Assembly (NCBI GenBank): GCA_944326335.1
Contig: CALVDM010000025.1
Location: 1 to 33,482, forward strand
Direction of reading: 5' to 3'
From: an uncultured Bacteroidales bacterium
GTDB lineage: Bacteria; Bacteroidota; Bacteroidia; Bacteroidales; UBA932
DNA length: 33,482 nt
Under the pieces are notes generated by a model. The model did no database searches, was not told the DNA's origin, and saw nothing but the letters and a program-made list of their open reading frames with translations. Shown here piece by piece: positions 1-8,800 of the stretch; the first letter of the stretch is position 1; the number at the start of each line of letters is the position of its first letter. The translations under genes and the position numbers were made by a program.

Positions 1-22
1 GAACCCATCCTAACCCCCTGTA

Positions 23-71
23 CCCCCTATTAGGGGGATTTCGCACCTACCCGGTGCGGTCCCTACGGGAC
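23..71. repeat. Three consecutive short hairpins downstream of glyA (terminator or REP-like)
   Basis: Three adjacent inverted repeats lie in the 115 bases after the glyA stop: CCCCC-TATTA-GGGGG (23-37), CGCACC-TACCC-GGTGCG (42-58) and GTCCC-TAC-GGGAC (59-71). Each loop begins with TA. The closest T-rich run on the glyA strand is not directly behind a stem, so a classical intrinsic terminator is not obvious. A repetitive extragenic palindrome-like element or a composite 3' UTR is possible. I saw no second copy in the window. The stems are seen directly; the function is inferred. Confidence 0.5.
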
Positions 72-115
72 TTCTTATGGATTCCAGCCGCTTTTTTCGT
101 GTCTCATTGTTTCAG

Positions 116-1444
116 TCAATACTTGTTGAGAGGCATCCCGTTCATCTTCATGCGCACCTGCTTGCGTACATTTGCAAGGACTGCGTCATGCTCCTCCTTG
201 CCTTCCTCGGATTTGCCTGAGACATAGTCCAAATGTTCCGCAGCGCTTGCAAGGACTGTGTCGATGAGCGACACGATGAACTCCATGTCCTTTTCCACAA
301 GCCCTCTCGAGGTGATGGCCGGAGTGCCGACCCTGATGCCTGAAGTCTGGAACGGAGACCTCGTGTCGAACGGCACCATGTTCTTGTTCAGTGTTATGTC
401 GGCCTTGACAAGCTCCCTTTCGGCAATTTTTCCCGTGAGCTCGCTGAATTTTGTTCTCAGGTCAATGAGCATGAGGTGGTTGTCCGTGCCTCCGGACACT
501 ACCTTGTAGCCTTTTGCCTTGAAGGCCTCTGCCATGGCGAACGCGTTGGCTACGACCTGTTTCTGGTATTCCTTGAACTCAGGCTGGAGAGCTTCGTAGA
601 AGGATACGGCCTTTGCGGCGATGCAATGCTCGAGAGGTCCGCCCTGGACACCGGGGAATACGCTCGAGTTGAGTATCTGGGACATCTTCTTTACCGCGCC
701 CTTCGGGGTGGTGAGCCCCCACGGATTGTCGAAGTCCTTGCCCATCAGTATTATGCCTCCCCTCGGGCCTCTGAGTGTCTTGTGGGTGGTGGATGTCACG
801 ATGTGGGCATATTTCACCGGATTGCTGAGCAGTCCGGCGGCGATGAGCCCGGCAGTATGCGCCATGTCCACCATGAAGATGGCTCCGACGCTGTCCGCGA
901 TGCGTCTCATGCGCTCCCAGTCCCATTCCCTTGAATATGCCGATGCACCTCCTATTATGAGTTTCGGTCTGTGTTCGAGAGCCTTCTTTTCCATGTCGCT
1001 GTAGTCTATGAGCCCGGTCACTTCATCCAGCCCGTAGGATACGGCATGGTACAGGATGCCAGACATGTTCACCGGAGACCCGTGTGTGAGGTGTCCTCCG
1101 TGGGCGAGGTCAAGCCCCATGAAAGTGTCGCCCGGCTTCAGGCAGGCCATCATCACGGCCATGTTTGCCTGTGCTCCGGAATGCGGCTGCACATTGGCGT
1201 ATTCGGCTTCGAACAGTTCGCACACCCTGTTTATGGCGAGCTGCTCTATCTGGTCCACTACTTCACATCCTCCGTAATATCGCGCTCCGGGGTAGCCCTC
1301 GGCGTACTTGTTCGTACACACTGAACCGAGAGCTGCGAGCACCTGCTTGCTGACATAGTTTTCAGAGGCTATGAGTTCGATACCTGTAGTCTGTCTTTCT
1401 TCCTCCTTTTTAATCAGATTGAAAATCTGGAGATCCTGTTTCAT
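116..1444 (-). CDS. glyA: Serine hydroxymethyltransferase
   Basis: A 442-residue PLP enzyme that interconverts serine and glycine while charging tetrahydrofolate with a one-carbon unit in the cytoplasm. The family signatures are clear: IELIASENY near residues 22-30, [14 protein letters not shown] at 46-59, and the PLP-binding lysine K222 in [13 protein letters not shown]. It is slightly longer than the usual roughly 420 residues, the extra length lying in the middle and the C-terminal tail, as seen in several Bacteroidota members. The ATG start at 1444 is preceded by a TAAATTTG promoter element on the minus strand about 25 bases upstream, so the leader is very short. It diverges from the methyltransferase gene to its right. 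Identification is firm. Confidence 0.97.
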   Translation of the reverse strand: MKQDLQIFNLIKKEEERQTTGIELIASENYVSKQVLAALGSVCTNKYAEGYPGARYYGGCEVVDQIEQLAINRVCELFEAEYANVQPHSGAQANMAVMMACLKPGDTFMGLDLAHGGHLTHGSPVNMSGILYHAVSYGLDEVTGLIDYSDMEKKALEHRPKLIIGGASAYSREWDWERMRRIADSVGAIFMVDMAHTAGLIAAGLLSNPVKYAHIVTSTTHKTLRGPRGGIILMGKDFDNPWGLTTPKGAVKKMSQILNSSVFPGVQGGPLEHCIAAKAVSFYEALQPEFKEYQKQVVANAFAMAEAFKAKGYKVVSGGTDNHLMLIDLRTKFSELTGKIAERELVKADITLNKNMVPFDTRSPFQTSGIRVGTPAITSRGLVEKDMEFIVSLIDTVLASAAEHLDYVSGKSEEGKEEHDAVLANVRKQVRMKMNGMPLNKY

Positions 1445-1468
1445 GTCTGTTTTATGTTATAGTCCCGG

Positions 1469-1476
1469 CAAATTTA
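1469..1476 (-). promoter_or_regulatory. Predicted -7 promoter box of glyA
   Basis: TAAATTTG on the minus strand matches the Bacteroidota -7 consensus TAnnTTTG. It lies 24 bases upstream of the glyA ATG, giving a leader of roughly 20 bases. No convincing -33 TTG is visible at the usual spacing. Confidence 0.55.
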
Positions 1477-1496
1477 CTCATTTTTTAAAAAATCCC

Positions 1497-1504
1497 TACC
1501 TTTG
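1497..1504 (+). promoter_or_regulatory. Predicted -7 promoter box of the TrmH-type gene
   Basis: TACCTTTG fits TAnnTTTG and lies 53 bases upstream of the ATG at 1558. It also argues against the alternative TTG start at 1516, which would leave almost no leader. Confidence 0.55.
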
Positions 1505-1557
1505 CCTGACAACTTTTGCTGTTTCCGCCGGCATGTCCGGCCATTTACCCATCCGAT

Positions 1558-2112
1558 ATGACAGACAGGAAATTACTGAATATCGAGCTGCACAGGATGT
1601 CTCCTGAAGAATACAGGGATTCTCCCGGAACAGGCATCGTTGTCGTCCTCGACAACATAAGGAGCGCGCACAATGTGGGCTCGGCGTTCCGCAGCTGCGA
1701 CTCTTTCAAGATAGACAGGATATATCTCTGCGGAATCTGCGCCGTCCCCCCTTCTGCAGACATACACAAGTCTGCAATCGGCGCTGAATTCAGCGTGCCG
1801 TGGGAGTATTACGACCGTACCGCGGATGCTGTCGGGAAGCTCAGGGAGGAGGGCTTCTGCATTGTCAGTGTCGAGCAGACCGTAAACTCGGTATCGCTCG
1901 ATGACTTCGTCCCTTCCCCGGAAAGACGCTATGCCTTCATTTTCGGGAATGAGGTCTCGGGTGTAGACCAGAATGTCGTGGACGCTTCCGATTTTTCACT
2001 CGAGATTCCCCAATACGGCACCAAGCATTCACTGAACGTGTCCGTTTCCGTCGGCATAGTGCTCTGGGCGGCGCATCGCAAGCCTATTTCCCGTTCCACT
2101 TCAGGGCTTTGA
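1558..2112 (+). CDS. TrmH/SpoU-family RNA 2'-O-methyltransferase
   Basis: A 184-residue SPOUT-class protein predicted to transfer a methyl group from S-adenosylmethionine to a ribose 2'-OH in tRNA or rRNA. All three SpoU motifs are present: motif 1 with NIRSAHNVGSAFRS, motif 2 as FGNEVSGV, and motif 3 as IPQYGTKHSLNVSVSVGI, which forms the trefoil knot that binds SAM. There is no N-terminal substrate-binding domain, so it resembles the short stand-alone TrmH/TrmL-like type. The exact RNA target cannot be read from sequence. I chose ATG 1558 over an in-frame TTG at 1516 because the upstream residues do not resemble the family and the promoter lies at 1497-1504. The 3' end overlaps the convergent P-type ATPase gene by 29 bases. 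Confidence 0.9.
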   Translation: MTDRKLLNIELHRMSPEEYRDSPGTGIVVVLDNIRSAHNVGSAFRSCDSFKIDRIYLCGICAVPPSADIHKSAIGAEFSVPWEYYDRTADAVGKLREEGFCIVSVEQTVNSVSLDDFVPSPERRYAFIFGNEVSGVDQNVVDASDFSLEIPQYGTKHSLNVSVSVGIVLWAAHRKPISRSTSGL

Positions 2113-4720
2113 ACAGTTCCACGACCACGAGAGGTACCAGTGCAAGCCCGATGACTGTGAGCCACTGGTCGCGCCCCATTGTCGAGAAGCTGAACGCATC
2201 TGCCAGTGAAGGTATGAGAAGGACCGAGAGCGAGAACACCAGAGAGATGAATATCGCGAAAATCAGTGCCTTGTTGCTCAGCGGGTTGAACTTGAAGCGG
2301 GATTCGGTGTTGGAATGCAGGTTCCCGGCATGCACGAGCTTTGCGGCGATGAGGGATGCGAAGGCCATTGTCTGGCCGAGAGACTCTGCATCCTCCCCGT
2401 TGCCGTATATCTCCATGCCCATCTGCTTGCCGAGAAGGAAGGCCACGAGGGTTATCGCCCCCATCATCACTCCCTGGTAGCTTATCCTCCATATCATGCC
2501 GCTGTCCATGAACTGCTTGCCCTTGCCTCTCGGATTCTTCTTCATTATGTCCCTTGATGCAGGGTCGAGGCTTATTGCAAGGGCAGGGAATGTCTCGCTG
2601 ACAAGGTTAATCCACAGTATGTGTATCGGCAGCAGCGGAATGCCCATGTTGAATATGGACGTGACGAACAGCAGGAGCACTTCTCCAAGATTGGTGGACA
2701 GCAGGAAGAGTATGGTCTTGAGGATGTTGTCATAAATCCTCCTTCCTTCGGACACCGCCGACACTATCGTCACGAAATTGTCGTCCGAGAGAATCATGTC
2801 TGACGCATCCTTCGCTACCTCGGTGCCGGTGATTCCCATCGACACTCCTATGTCAGCCTGCTTCAGGGCAGGGGCGTCGTTGACCCCGTCCCCTGTCATG
2901 GCCACTATCTCGCCTTTCTTCTGCCATGCGGTGACAATCTTCACCTTCTGCTCCGGTGCTATCCTGGCATATACCGTATATCTGTCCACGTCCCTGTCGA
3001 ACGTCTCCTCGTCCAGCCTGTCGAGTTCCGTGCCCGTGATGGACAAGTCCCCGTCCTTGTGTATCCCTATCTTCCGGGCTATGGCAAGGGCCGTCGACTT
3101 GTGGTCGCCGGTTATCATTATCGTGCGGATTCCGGCTTCGTGGCACTCGCGTATGGCCCCTATGACTTCTTCCCTCTCAGGGTCTATCATGCCTGTCATG
3201 CCGATGAATATGAGGTCTTTCTCGACCTCTTCCATTTCCGTGGACACCTTGTCGGCCGGTTTGTATGCCATCGCAAGCACCCTGAGTGCTGAGTCTGCCA
3301 TCTTCTGGTTCCTTTCCTGAAGGTCCGCGATGTCTTCAGCCGTTATCTTCCTGATGCCGGAGGATGTCTCTATCCTGGTGCAGACGGAAAGGACTTCGTC
3401 AAGACCTCCTTTCACGTTCACCTGGAGACTGCCGTCCTGCATCCTGTTGATGGTGGACATCCTCTTTCTCGTGGAATCGAATGCCACTTCCCCCTCGCGC
3501 GGGCAGGCTGCGTCGATTCCGGCCTTGTCCACCCCGTGCTTTTCCCCGAGATATATCAGGGCTATCTCGGTCGGGTCGCCGACCATGGTGGTCTGCCCTT
3601 CGCTGTTCTTCACGGCCTTGGCGTCACAGCACAGCACTGCGGTTGTCACAAGCCTGCCGCAGTCTCCTCCCGGAGTGTATGTCTCGACGACCGTCATCTG
3701 GTTCTTTGTGAGGGTGCCGGTCTTGTCCGAGCATATCACGGTAGTGCAGCCGAGCGTCTCCACGGAAGGCAGCTTGCGGATTATCGCATTGTGCTTCACC
3801 ATCCTTCTCACGCCCATGGACAGTATGATTGTGGAAATCGCCGGAAGCCCTTCCGGAATGGCGGCCACCGCAAGCGACACGGCTACCATGAGCATGTTGA
3901 TTACAGGCCTGCCGTACAGCACTCCTATTATGAATATGACGATGCATATCAGCACGGATGCGGAACCTATCACCTTCCCGAGTTTCTCGAGCCGTATCTG
4001 CATAGGGGTCTGCGTGTCGGATTCCCCTCCGAGCATGTCGGCTATCTTGCCTATCTCGGTGTCCATGCCGGTCCCTACAACTATTCCTTTTCCGCGTCCG
4101 AAGGTCACCACTCCGCTCGAATATGCCATGTTCTTCCTGTCACCGAGAGGGATGTCTTCGTCCGGAAGGGTCTCCGGACTTTTCTCCACCGGCACCGACT
4201 CGCCTGTCATGGAAGACTCCTGGATGCTCATGTTGCAGGATTCGGTTATCCTTATGTCTGCCGGGACGATGTCACCGACCTCGAGCTCGACGATGTCCCC
4301 CGGTACGACATCCTCCACATTGACCACCATCTCCTCTCCGTCCCTGACTACCTTTGCCACAGGAGCTGCCATCTTCTTGAGGGATTCGAGCGATTTCTGG
4401 GCCTTGAATTCCTGGTAGGCTCCGATGAAGGCATTCAGAAGCAGGATTCCCGCTATGATATATGTGTCAATCAGGCTTTCATCGGTCATCTTGCTCATCA
4501 CTCCCGAGATTATGGCCGCTATGATGAGCAATATTATCATGAAACTCTTGAACTGGGAGATGAACATCACGAAGAAAGACCTGTTCTTCTTCTGGACCAG
4601 GGTGTTTTTCCCGTATTTCTCCATGCGGGAGGCAATTTCGTCCTTCCCGAGACCGCGTGCAGTGTCTGTCCCCAGTTTCCTGGAGACTTCCTCGACAGAG
4701 CTGCTGTAAAATTTTTCCAT
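2084..4720 (-). CDS. P-type cation-transporting ATPase, Ca2+/SERCA-like (P2A type)
   Basis: An 878-residue integral membrane pump. A cation-ATPase N-terminal domain occupies residues 1-75. TGES (172-175) marks the actuator domain, PEGLP (289-293) lies in M4, the phosphorylated aspartate is D332 in DKTGTLT, and the hinge and phosphatase signatures are TGD (538-540) and GDGVND (610-615). About ten membrane helices are predicted. M5 has NLGE (N677, E680) and M6 has N705, S708 and E709, aligning with SERCA N768, E771, N796, T799 and D800. The ion site is thus Ca2+-like but altered. I chose the start at 4720 because it matches family N-termini and has a TATTTTTG promoter box upstream; the reading frame continues open to 5002 but would run into the regulator gene. 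The divergent AraC-type regulator may control it. Calcium export is the best guess; Mg2+ or Mn2+ are possible. Confidence 0.93.
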   Translation of the reverse strand: MEKFYSSSVEEVSRKLGTDTARGLGKDEIASRMEKYGKNTLVQKKNRSFFVMFISQFKSFMIILLIIAAIISGVMSKMTDESLIDTYIIAGILLLNAFIGAYQEFKAQKSLESLKKMAAPVAKVVRDGEEMVVNVEDVVPGDIVELEVGDIVPADIRITESCNMSIQESSMTGESVPVEKSPETLPDEDIPLGDRKNMAYSSGVVTFGRGKGIVVGTGMDTEIGKIADMLGGESDTQTPMQIRLEKLGKVIGSASVLICIVIFIIGVLYGRPVINMLMVAVSLAVAAIPEGLPAISTIILSMGVRRMVKHNAIIRKLPSVETLGCTTVICSDKTGTLTKNQMTVVETYTPGGDCGRLVTTAVLCCDAKAVKNSEGQTTMVGDPTEIALIYLGEKHGVDKAGIDAACPREGEVAFDSTRKRMSTINRMQDGSLQVNVKGGLDEVLSVCTRIETSSGIRKITAEDIADLQERNQKMADSALRVLAMAYKPADKVSTEMEEVEKDLIFIGMTGMIDPEREEVIGAIRECHEAGIRTIMITGDHKSTALAIARKIGIHKDGDLSITGTELDRLDEETFDRDVDRYTVYARIAPEQKVKIVTAWQKKGEIVAMTGDGVNDAPALKQADIGVSMGITGTEVAKDASDMILSDDNFVTIVSAVSEGRRIYDNILKTILFLLSTNLGEVLLLFVTSIFNMGIPLLPIHILWINLVSETFPALAISLDPASRDIMKKNPRGKGKQFMDSGMIWRISYQGVMMGAITLVAFLLGKQMGMEIYGNGEDAESLGQTMAFASLIAAKLVHAGNLHSNTESRFKFNPLSNKALIFAIFISLVFSLSVLLIPSLADAFSFSTMGRDQWLTVIGLALVPLVVVELFKALKWNGK

Positions 4721-4746
4721 TATCAAAAAATCTCTAAAAACGACTG

Positions 4747-4754
4747 CAAAAATA
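4747..4754 (-). promoter_or_regulatory. Predicted -7 promoter box of the P-type ATPase
   Basis: TATTTTTG on the minus strand matches TAnnTTTG and is 26 bases upstream of the ATG at 4720. It is followed by CAG, forming half of a 7-bp inverted repeat (4744-4750 with 4782-4788) shared with the divergent promoter. Confidence 0.6.
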
Positions 4755-4763
4755 ATAGGACCG

Positions 4764-4777
4764 ATTGTATATATTGT
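4764..4777. promoter_or_regulatory. Candidate operator: ATTGT direct repeat between divergent promoters
   Basis: ATTGT occurs at 4764-4768 and 4773-4777, that is ATTGT-N4-ATTGT with a 9-base period. It sits in the A/T-rich 23-base gap between the two divergent -7 boxes. AraC-family proteins commonly bind direct repeats about one helical turn apart, so this is a plausible site for the adjacent regulator. The binding role is inference. Confidence 0.3.
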
Positions 4778-4785
4778 TAAGTTTG
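4778..4785 (+). promoter_or_regulatory. Predicted -7 promoter box of the AraC-type regulator
   Basis: TAAGTTTG matches TAnnTTTG and lies 37 bases upstream of the ATG at 4823. It mirrors the ATPase promoter box across a short A/T-rich spacer. Confidence 0.55.
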
Positions 4786-4822
4786 CAGAATAAAAAATGT
4801 AGAAAAAGTCGAATCCGGTGAT

Positions 4823-5710
4823 ATGAAATACAAGGACGGTCATTTTTCCAAGATAGATATCGGTGATTTTGTCGGAATAGCAAATCCGAAGTCCATCAAT
4901 GATTTCTATCTGTCGCAGTCGGTTCTGGAGGACAAGTTCTTCGAACCCGGCACCTCCTATATATTCAACGGGTTTTCCATAAACCTGTGTTTCGGGGGGC
5001 ATTGCAGCCTCAGGATGAACGGCCGCGGATATGCCATATCTTCCGGTTCCGTCCTGATATTCTCTTCCAGCCAGCTCATAGAGGTGCTTTCCGTGTCGGA
5101 GGACTTCTCCATAAAGTCAATCTTCGTCTCGCAGGACGTGGTCCTCGAATTTCCGAGTCCGGTGGACATCAACATAATCAACATGTCCCTAAGGACTCCT
5201 GTCATGGAAGTGGGCGAGGACAGGATTTCCCACCTGCTCGAATATTATTGTTTTCTCGAGAAACAGTATGTGGAGACCGATAACGCCTACAGGGAGGAAA
5301 TATCCAAAGCGTTGCTCTATGCCCTCACCCTTGAGATATGCGACATATTCAGGGCCGAGACCGGGGACGCGGAAGATGTCCGGAAACCCAGGCAGGAAAT
5401 CCTCACTGACGAATTTTTCAAGCTCCTCACGAAACATTACAGGACAGAGCACAACGTTTCTTTCTATGCTGACAAGCTGAACCGCACGCCGAAGTATCTG
5501 TCTGCGGCAATAAAGCGTCTGAGCGGCCGTTCCGTCCCGGATTGGATAGATGCGGCCCTCGTCAGCCAGATAAAGCTCATGCTGAAGGTCACCGACATGA
5601 CGATACTCGAGATATCGGAGGAACTCAACTTTTCCAGCCCGTCGGTGTTCGTCCAGTTTTTCCGCCACAGGACGGGCATCACGCCTCTGCAGTACAGGAA
5701 GCAGCCGTGA
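4823..5710 (+). CDS. AraC-family transcriptional regulator
   Basis: A 295-residue DNA-binding protein. The C-terminal third holds the double helix-turn-helix of the AraC/XylS family: HTH1 around residues 212-232 (the first helix leads into YADKLNRTPKYLSAAIK) and HTH2 around 260-282, followed by the family signature FFRHRTGITPLQYR at 279-292. The N-terminal part (about 20-170) looks like a cupin-type sensor rich in beta strands, with no membrane segment, so it should sense a soluble ligand in the cytoplasm. It is divergently transcribed from the P-type ATPase with a 102-base shared promoter region, making the ATPase and itself the first candidate targets. The ligand is unknown. ATG 4823 has a matching promoter box upstream. 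Confidence 0.9.
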   Translation: MKYKDGHFSKIDIGDFVGIANPKSINDFYLSQSVLEDKFFEPGTSYIFNGFSINLCFGGHCSLRMNGRGYAISSGSVLIFSSSQLIEVLSVSEDFSIKSIFVSQDVVLEFPSPVDINIINMSLRTPVMEVGEDRISHLLEYYCFLEKQYVETDNAYREEISKALLYALTLEICDIFRAETGDAEDVRKPRQEILTDEFFKLLTKHYRTEHNVSFYADKLNRTPKYLSAAIKRLSGRSVPDWIDAALVSQIKLMLKVTDMTILEISEELNFSSPSVFVQFFRHRTGITPLQYRKQP

Positions 5711-5768
5711 GACGGCGCGGCATATACCTTTTTTGCATGGATGATGTATTTCGCAAGATAATTATGAC

Positions 5769-5824
5769 TACCTTTACGTGTCCGGAAAACGGGTGATTCA
5801 TCAGCGGTCACAGAGGTCCGGACA
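5769..5824 (+). promoter_or_regulatory. Leader region of the AsmA-like gene with weak -7 box and paired TCCGGA sites
   Basis: The 131-base gap before the AsmA-like gene contains TACCTTTA (5769-5776), one base off the TAnnTTTG consensus. It also has an 8-bp inverted repeat, TGTCCGGA (5779-5786) with TCCGGACA (5817-5824), 17 bases before the ATG. Either a leader hairpin or a paired operator is possible; nothing else is visible in this gap. Confidence 0.3.
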
Positions 5825-5841
5825 TTAAAGCCAGTCTCTAC

Positions 5842-8800
5842 ATGGATAGGAAATCAGACGGAACGGCGCGGAAGAACCGCGCATGGAAAATTTGCAGGAA
5901 CGTGCTGCTCGGCATCATCGGCTTCTGGGCCGTGTGCCTTATAGTCATCCAGGTAGTCCTCACACCGGGAGTCCTTACCGGCCTGGTCAACGACTTCGCG
6001 TCCGGAATGGTGGACGGGAAGGTGTCTTTCGGGAAGGTGAAGGCATCGGTGTTCAGGAATTTCCCTTATCTGAACGTCACGTTCGACAGCCTCTCGGTGA
6101 CATACCCTTCGTCGAGGTTCGAAGCCTACGGTGCCGGGAAGGACTGGTACACGAGGCAGGGGAGAGGGGACGGATGCGACACCCTCATGTCTTTCAACAG
6201 GCTTTCGGCATCTGTCAACCTGTCGAGCCTCCTGGCCGGGCAGATAAACGTGCCGAGGGTCACCCTGTCCAAGCCGAGGATTTTCGCCACATCCTACAAT
6301 GATTCGGTGGCCACATGGAACGTCTTCAGGTTCATGGATACTTCCGGAAGCGAAGAAGATACGGTATCGGCCGGGGTTCCGGACCTTGTGGTGGGCAGAA
6401 TAAGGCTGACTGACCGTCCGCGCATAATATTCAACAGCGTGCCGGACTCGACCAACCTTGCCATAAGCCTGCGCCGCATGGTCTTTTTCGGGAAGGTGGT
6501 GACACGGGACATGAAGAAGAGCCGTCTCGGGCTCAGGATAGATACCCTGTTCGTCTCCGGACGCTTCCCTGCAGACACGGTGGCCATGAGGATGGACAAT
6601 TTCGTGATTCGTGGCAGGGACCATGGCCTGGATGTCAAGGCTTTGGCGACGGCATATATGGCCACAGGCCGTTACGGAAGGATGAAAATTCCTGTGGAGA
6701 TGGATTCCAGGGTCTCGTTCCCGGAAGACAGCATCCGCAGGATATCGATAGAGAAGTTCGACGCCCGTTTTGCCGATATCCCACTCTCTGCAAAGGCGGA
6801 GATAGGTTTCAAGGGAGACAGCATATATGTGTCCGGGAGATGCAGTATAGACGGATGCGAGATAACCCGGCCTGTCAATTATTTCGGAAAGAACCTCGTG
6901 AAGGGACTCGGCGATTTCAGGACGGACGCTGTCATATCCATGTCTGCCGATGTGGACGGCTGGCTGGATTCCAAGGGGCACATCCCGGCAGTCGATGCCG
7001 TGCTCGAGATACCGGTCTCGACCATATCCCACAAGGTGTTCGGAGATAACAGAATCGGTTTCAAGGCCGTGCTGAAGGGCACAGAGTCCGGCATGATGAA
7101 CCTCAGCCTCGACAGCGTGCTTGTCGCTGGACGCGGGATAGCCCTCGCAGGCTCAGGTTCGGCAGCGGATATCCTCGGGGAAGACCCGCAGCTCAGCGTG
7201 GACAGCCATTTCTTCCTGAATCTCGACACCTTGTCGACACTCCTGAAACGCTTCACAGGCTATTCTGCAGCAGGCAGGCTTTCGGCCGAGCTCAAAGGCG
7301 GCATAAACATGTCCCAGCTCACCCCGTACACCTTCGCCGAGGCGGACCTCGGAGGAAACGTCAGGAGCCGGAAGATGGTCCTGTATTCTGCGGAAGATTC
7401 GATAGATGTCTACATTGACAGTCTCGATGTCCGGCTCGGGACATTCGGGAACCGGTACACGAAGACCGTGAAGCAGGGAGAGAGGATGATGGCTGTCGCA
7501 GGGTATGTGGACAGCGTCAGGCTCCGCTACAAGGACCGGCTTTCCATCATGGGAAGGAGACTTTCACTCATGGCGCAGAATTCGGCGGCAATCCTCGACA
7601 GGACGGATTCCTCCATGTTCTACCCGTTCGGAGGGCGTCTCAAGGTCGGCTTCCTGTCCATGAGAGGGGCCGACACGTCCATAGCCGTCATCGCAGGTTC
7701 CGACAACAGGTTCACCATTTCCCCTAAGGCCGGCAGTCCGGATGTCCCGGTGCTCGCCCTCACGAGCAGCACTGACGGAGTGTTCCTGAAAGGTCCGGTG
7801 AACAGGCTTTCCATAAGGTCCCTTGACATGAAGGCGGACGCCGCCATGAATTCGATAGAGCGGAGAAGGAAAGCCAGGGCTTTCGTGGATTCCCTGATGA
7901 GGGCGTATCCGGATGTCCCTCCCGATTCGCTGTTTGCACATTTCAGAAGAAACAGGCCGGCCAGGGCTGTGCCGGAGTGGCTTTCCGAGGATGACTTCAG
8001 GAGGAACGACATAAGTTTCGATGTCGGTGAGAACATACGGAAATATTTCAGGGAGTGGGACATGGAAGGCTCAATCTCCTTCAGGAGAACAAGGATAATG
8101 TCTCCGTATTTCCCGCTTCGCAACAGGATAGAGGACTTCAGCGGTACCTTCGACAACAACAGCATCCGCATAAAGAACCTGGACATGAAGAGCGGCAGGT
8201 CCGGAATAAACATGAAAGGGGACCTCACGGGGCTGCGTATGGCCATCCTCAGGAACGGGTTCCTGAACCTTGACGTGGATGTCAAGTCCGACAGTCTCGA
8301 CCTCAACCAGCTGCTTTCGGCATATTCCGCAGGGCGCAATTTCGATTCAGGGGCATTGTCGGGGAAGGACTTGTCGTCTGTGGACGATGCTGAGTTCGAG
8401 GAGATGATAACCGTGGACAGCACAGCAGTCGCCGACAGCCAGATTCTGATAGTGGTGCCTGCCAATATAGTGGCCAGAATCAATCTCGATGCCCGGAACG
8501 TGAAATACTCCAAGCTCGAGATGGAAAGGATGACGGCTGACCTCGCCGTCAAGGAGAGGTGTGTCCAGTTCACGAACACGTCAGCCGTGACCAATGTCGG
8601 TGACATGTTCTTCGAAGGCTTCTATGCCACCAGGACAAAACAGGACCTGAAGACCGGGTTCAACCTCAATTTCTCGAAGATAACGGCGGAGAAGGTGATA
8701 GAGATGGTGCCTGCGATAGACAGCATAATGCCGATGCTCAAGTCTTTCAAAGGGGAGCTGAACATGGAGATGGCGGCCACTGCCGACATAGACACCACCA

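Noticed and set aside
3536-4780. Plus-strand open frame of 414 codons opposite the P-type ATPase
   Set aside because: Rich in His, Tyr and Arg with no domain; a shadow of the real gene.
4721-5002. N-terminal extension of the P-type ATPase in the open frame
   Set aside because: It runs antisense through the start of the AraC-type gene and across both promoters, and is unlike family N-termini. ATG 4720 is preferred.
5854-7032. Minus-strand open frame of 392 codons inside the AsmA-like gene
   Set aside because: Composition rich in His and Arg and no family resemblance; a shadow frame.
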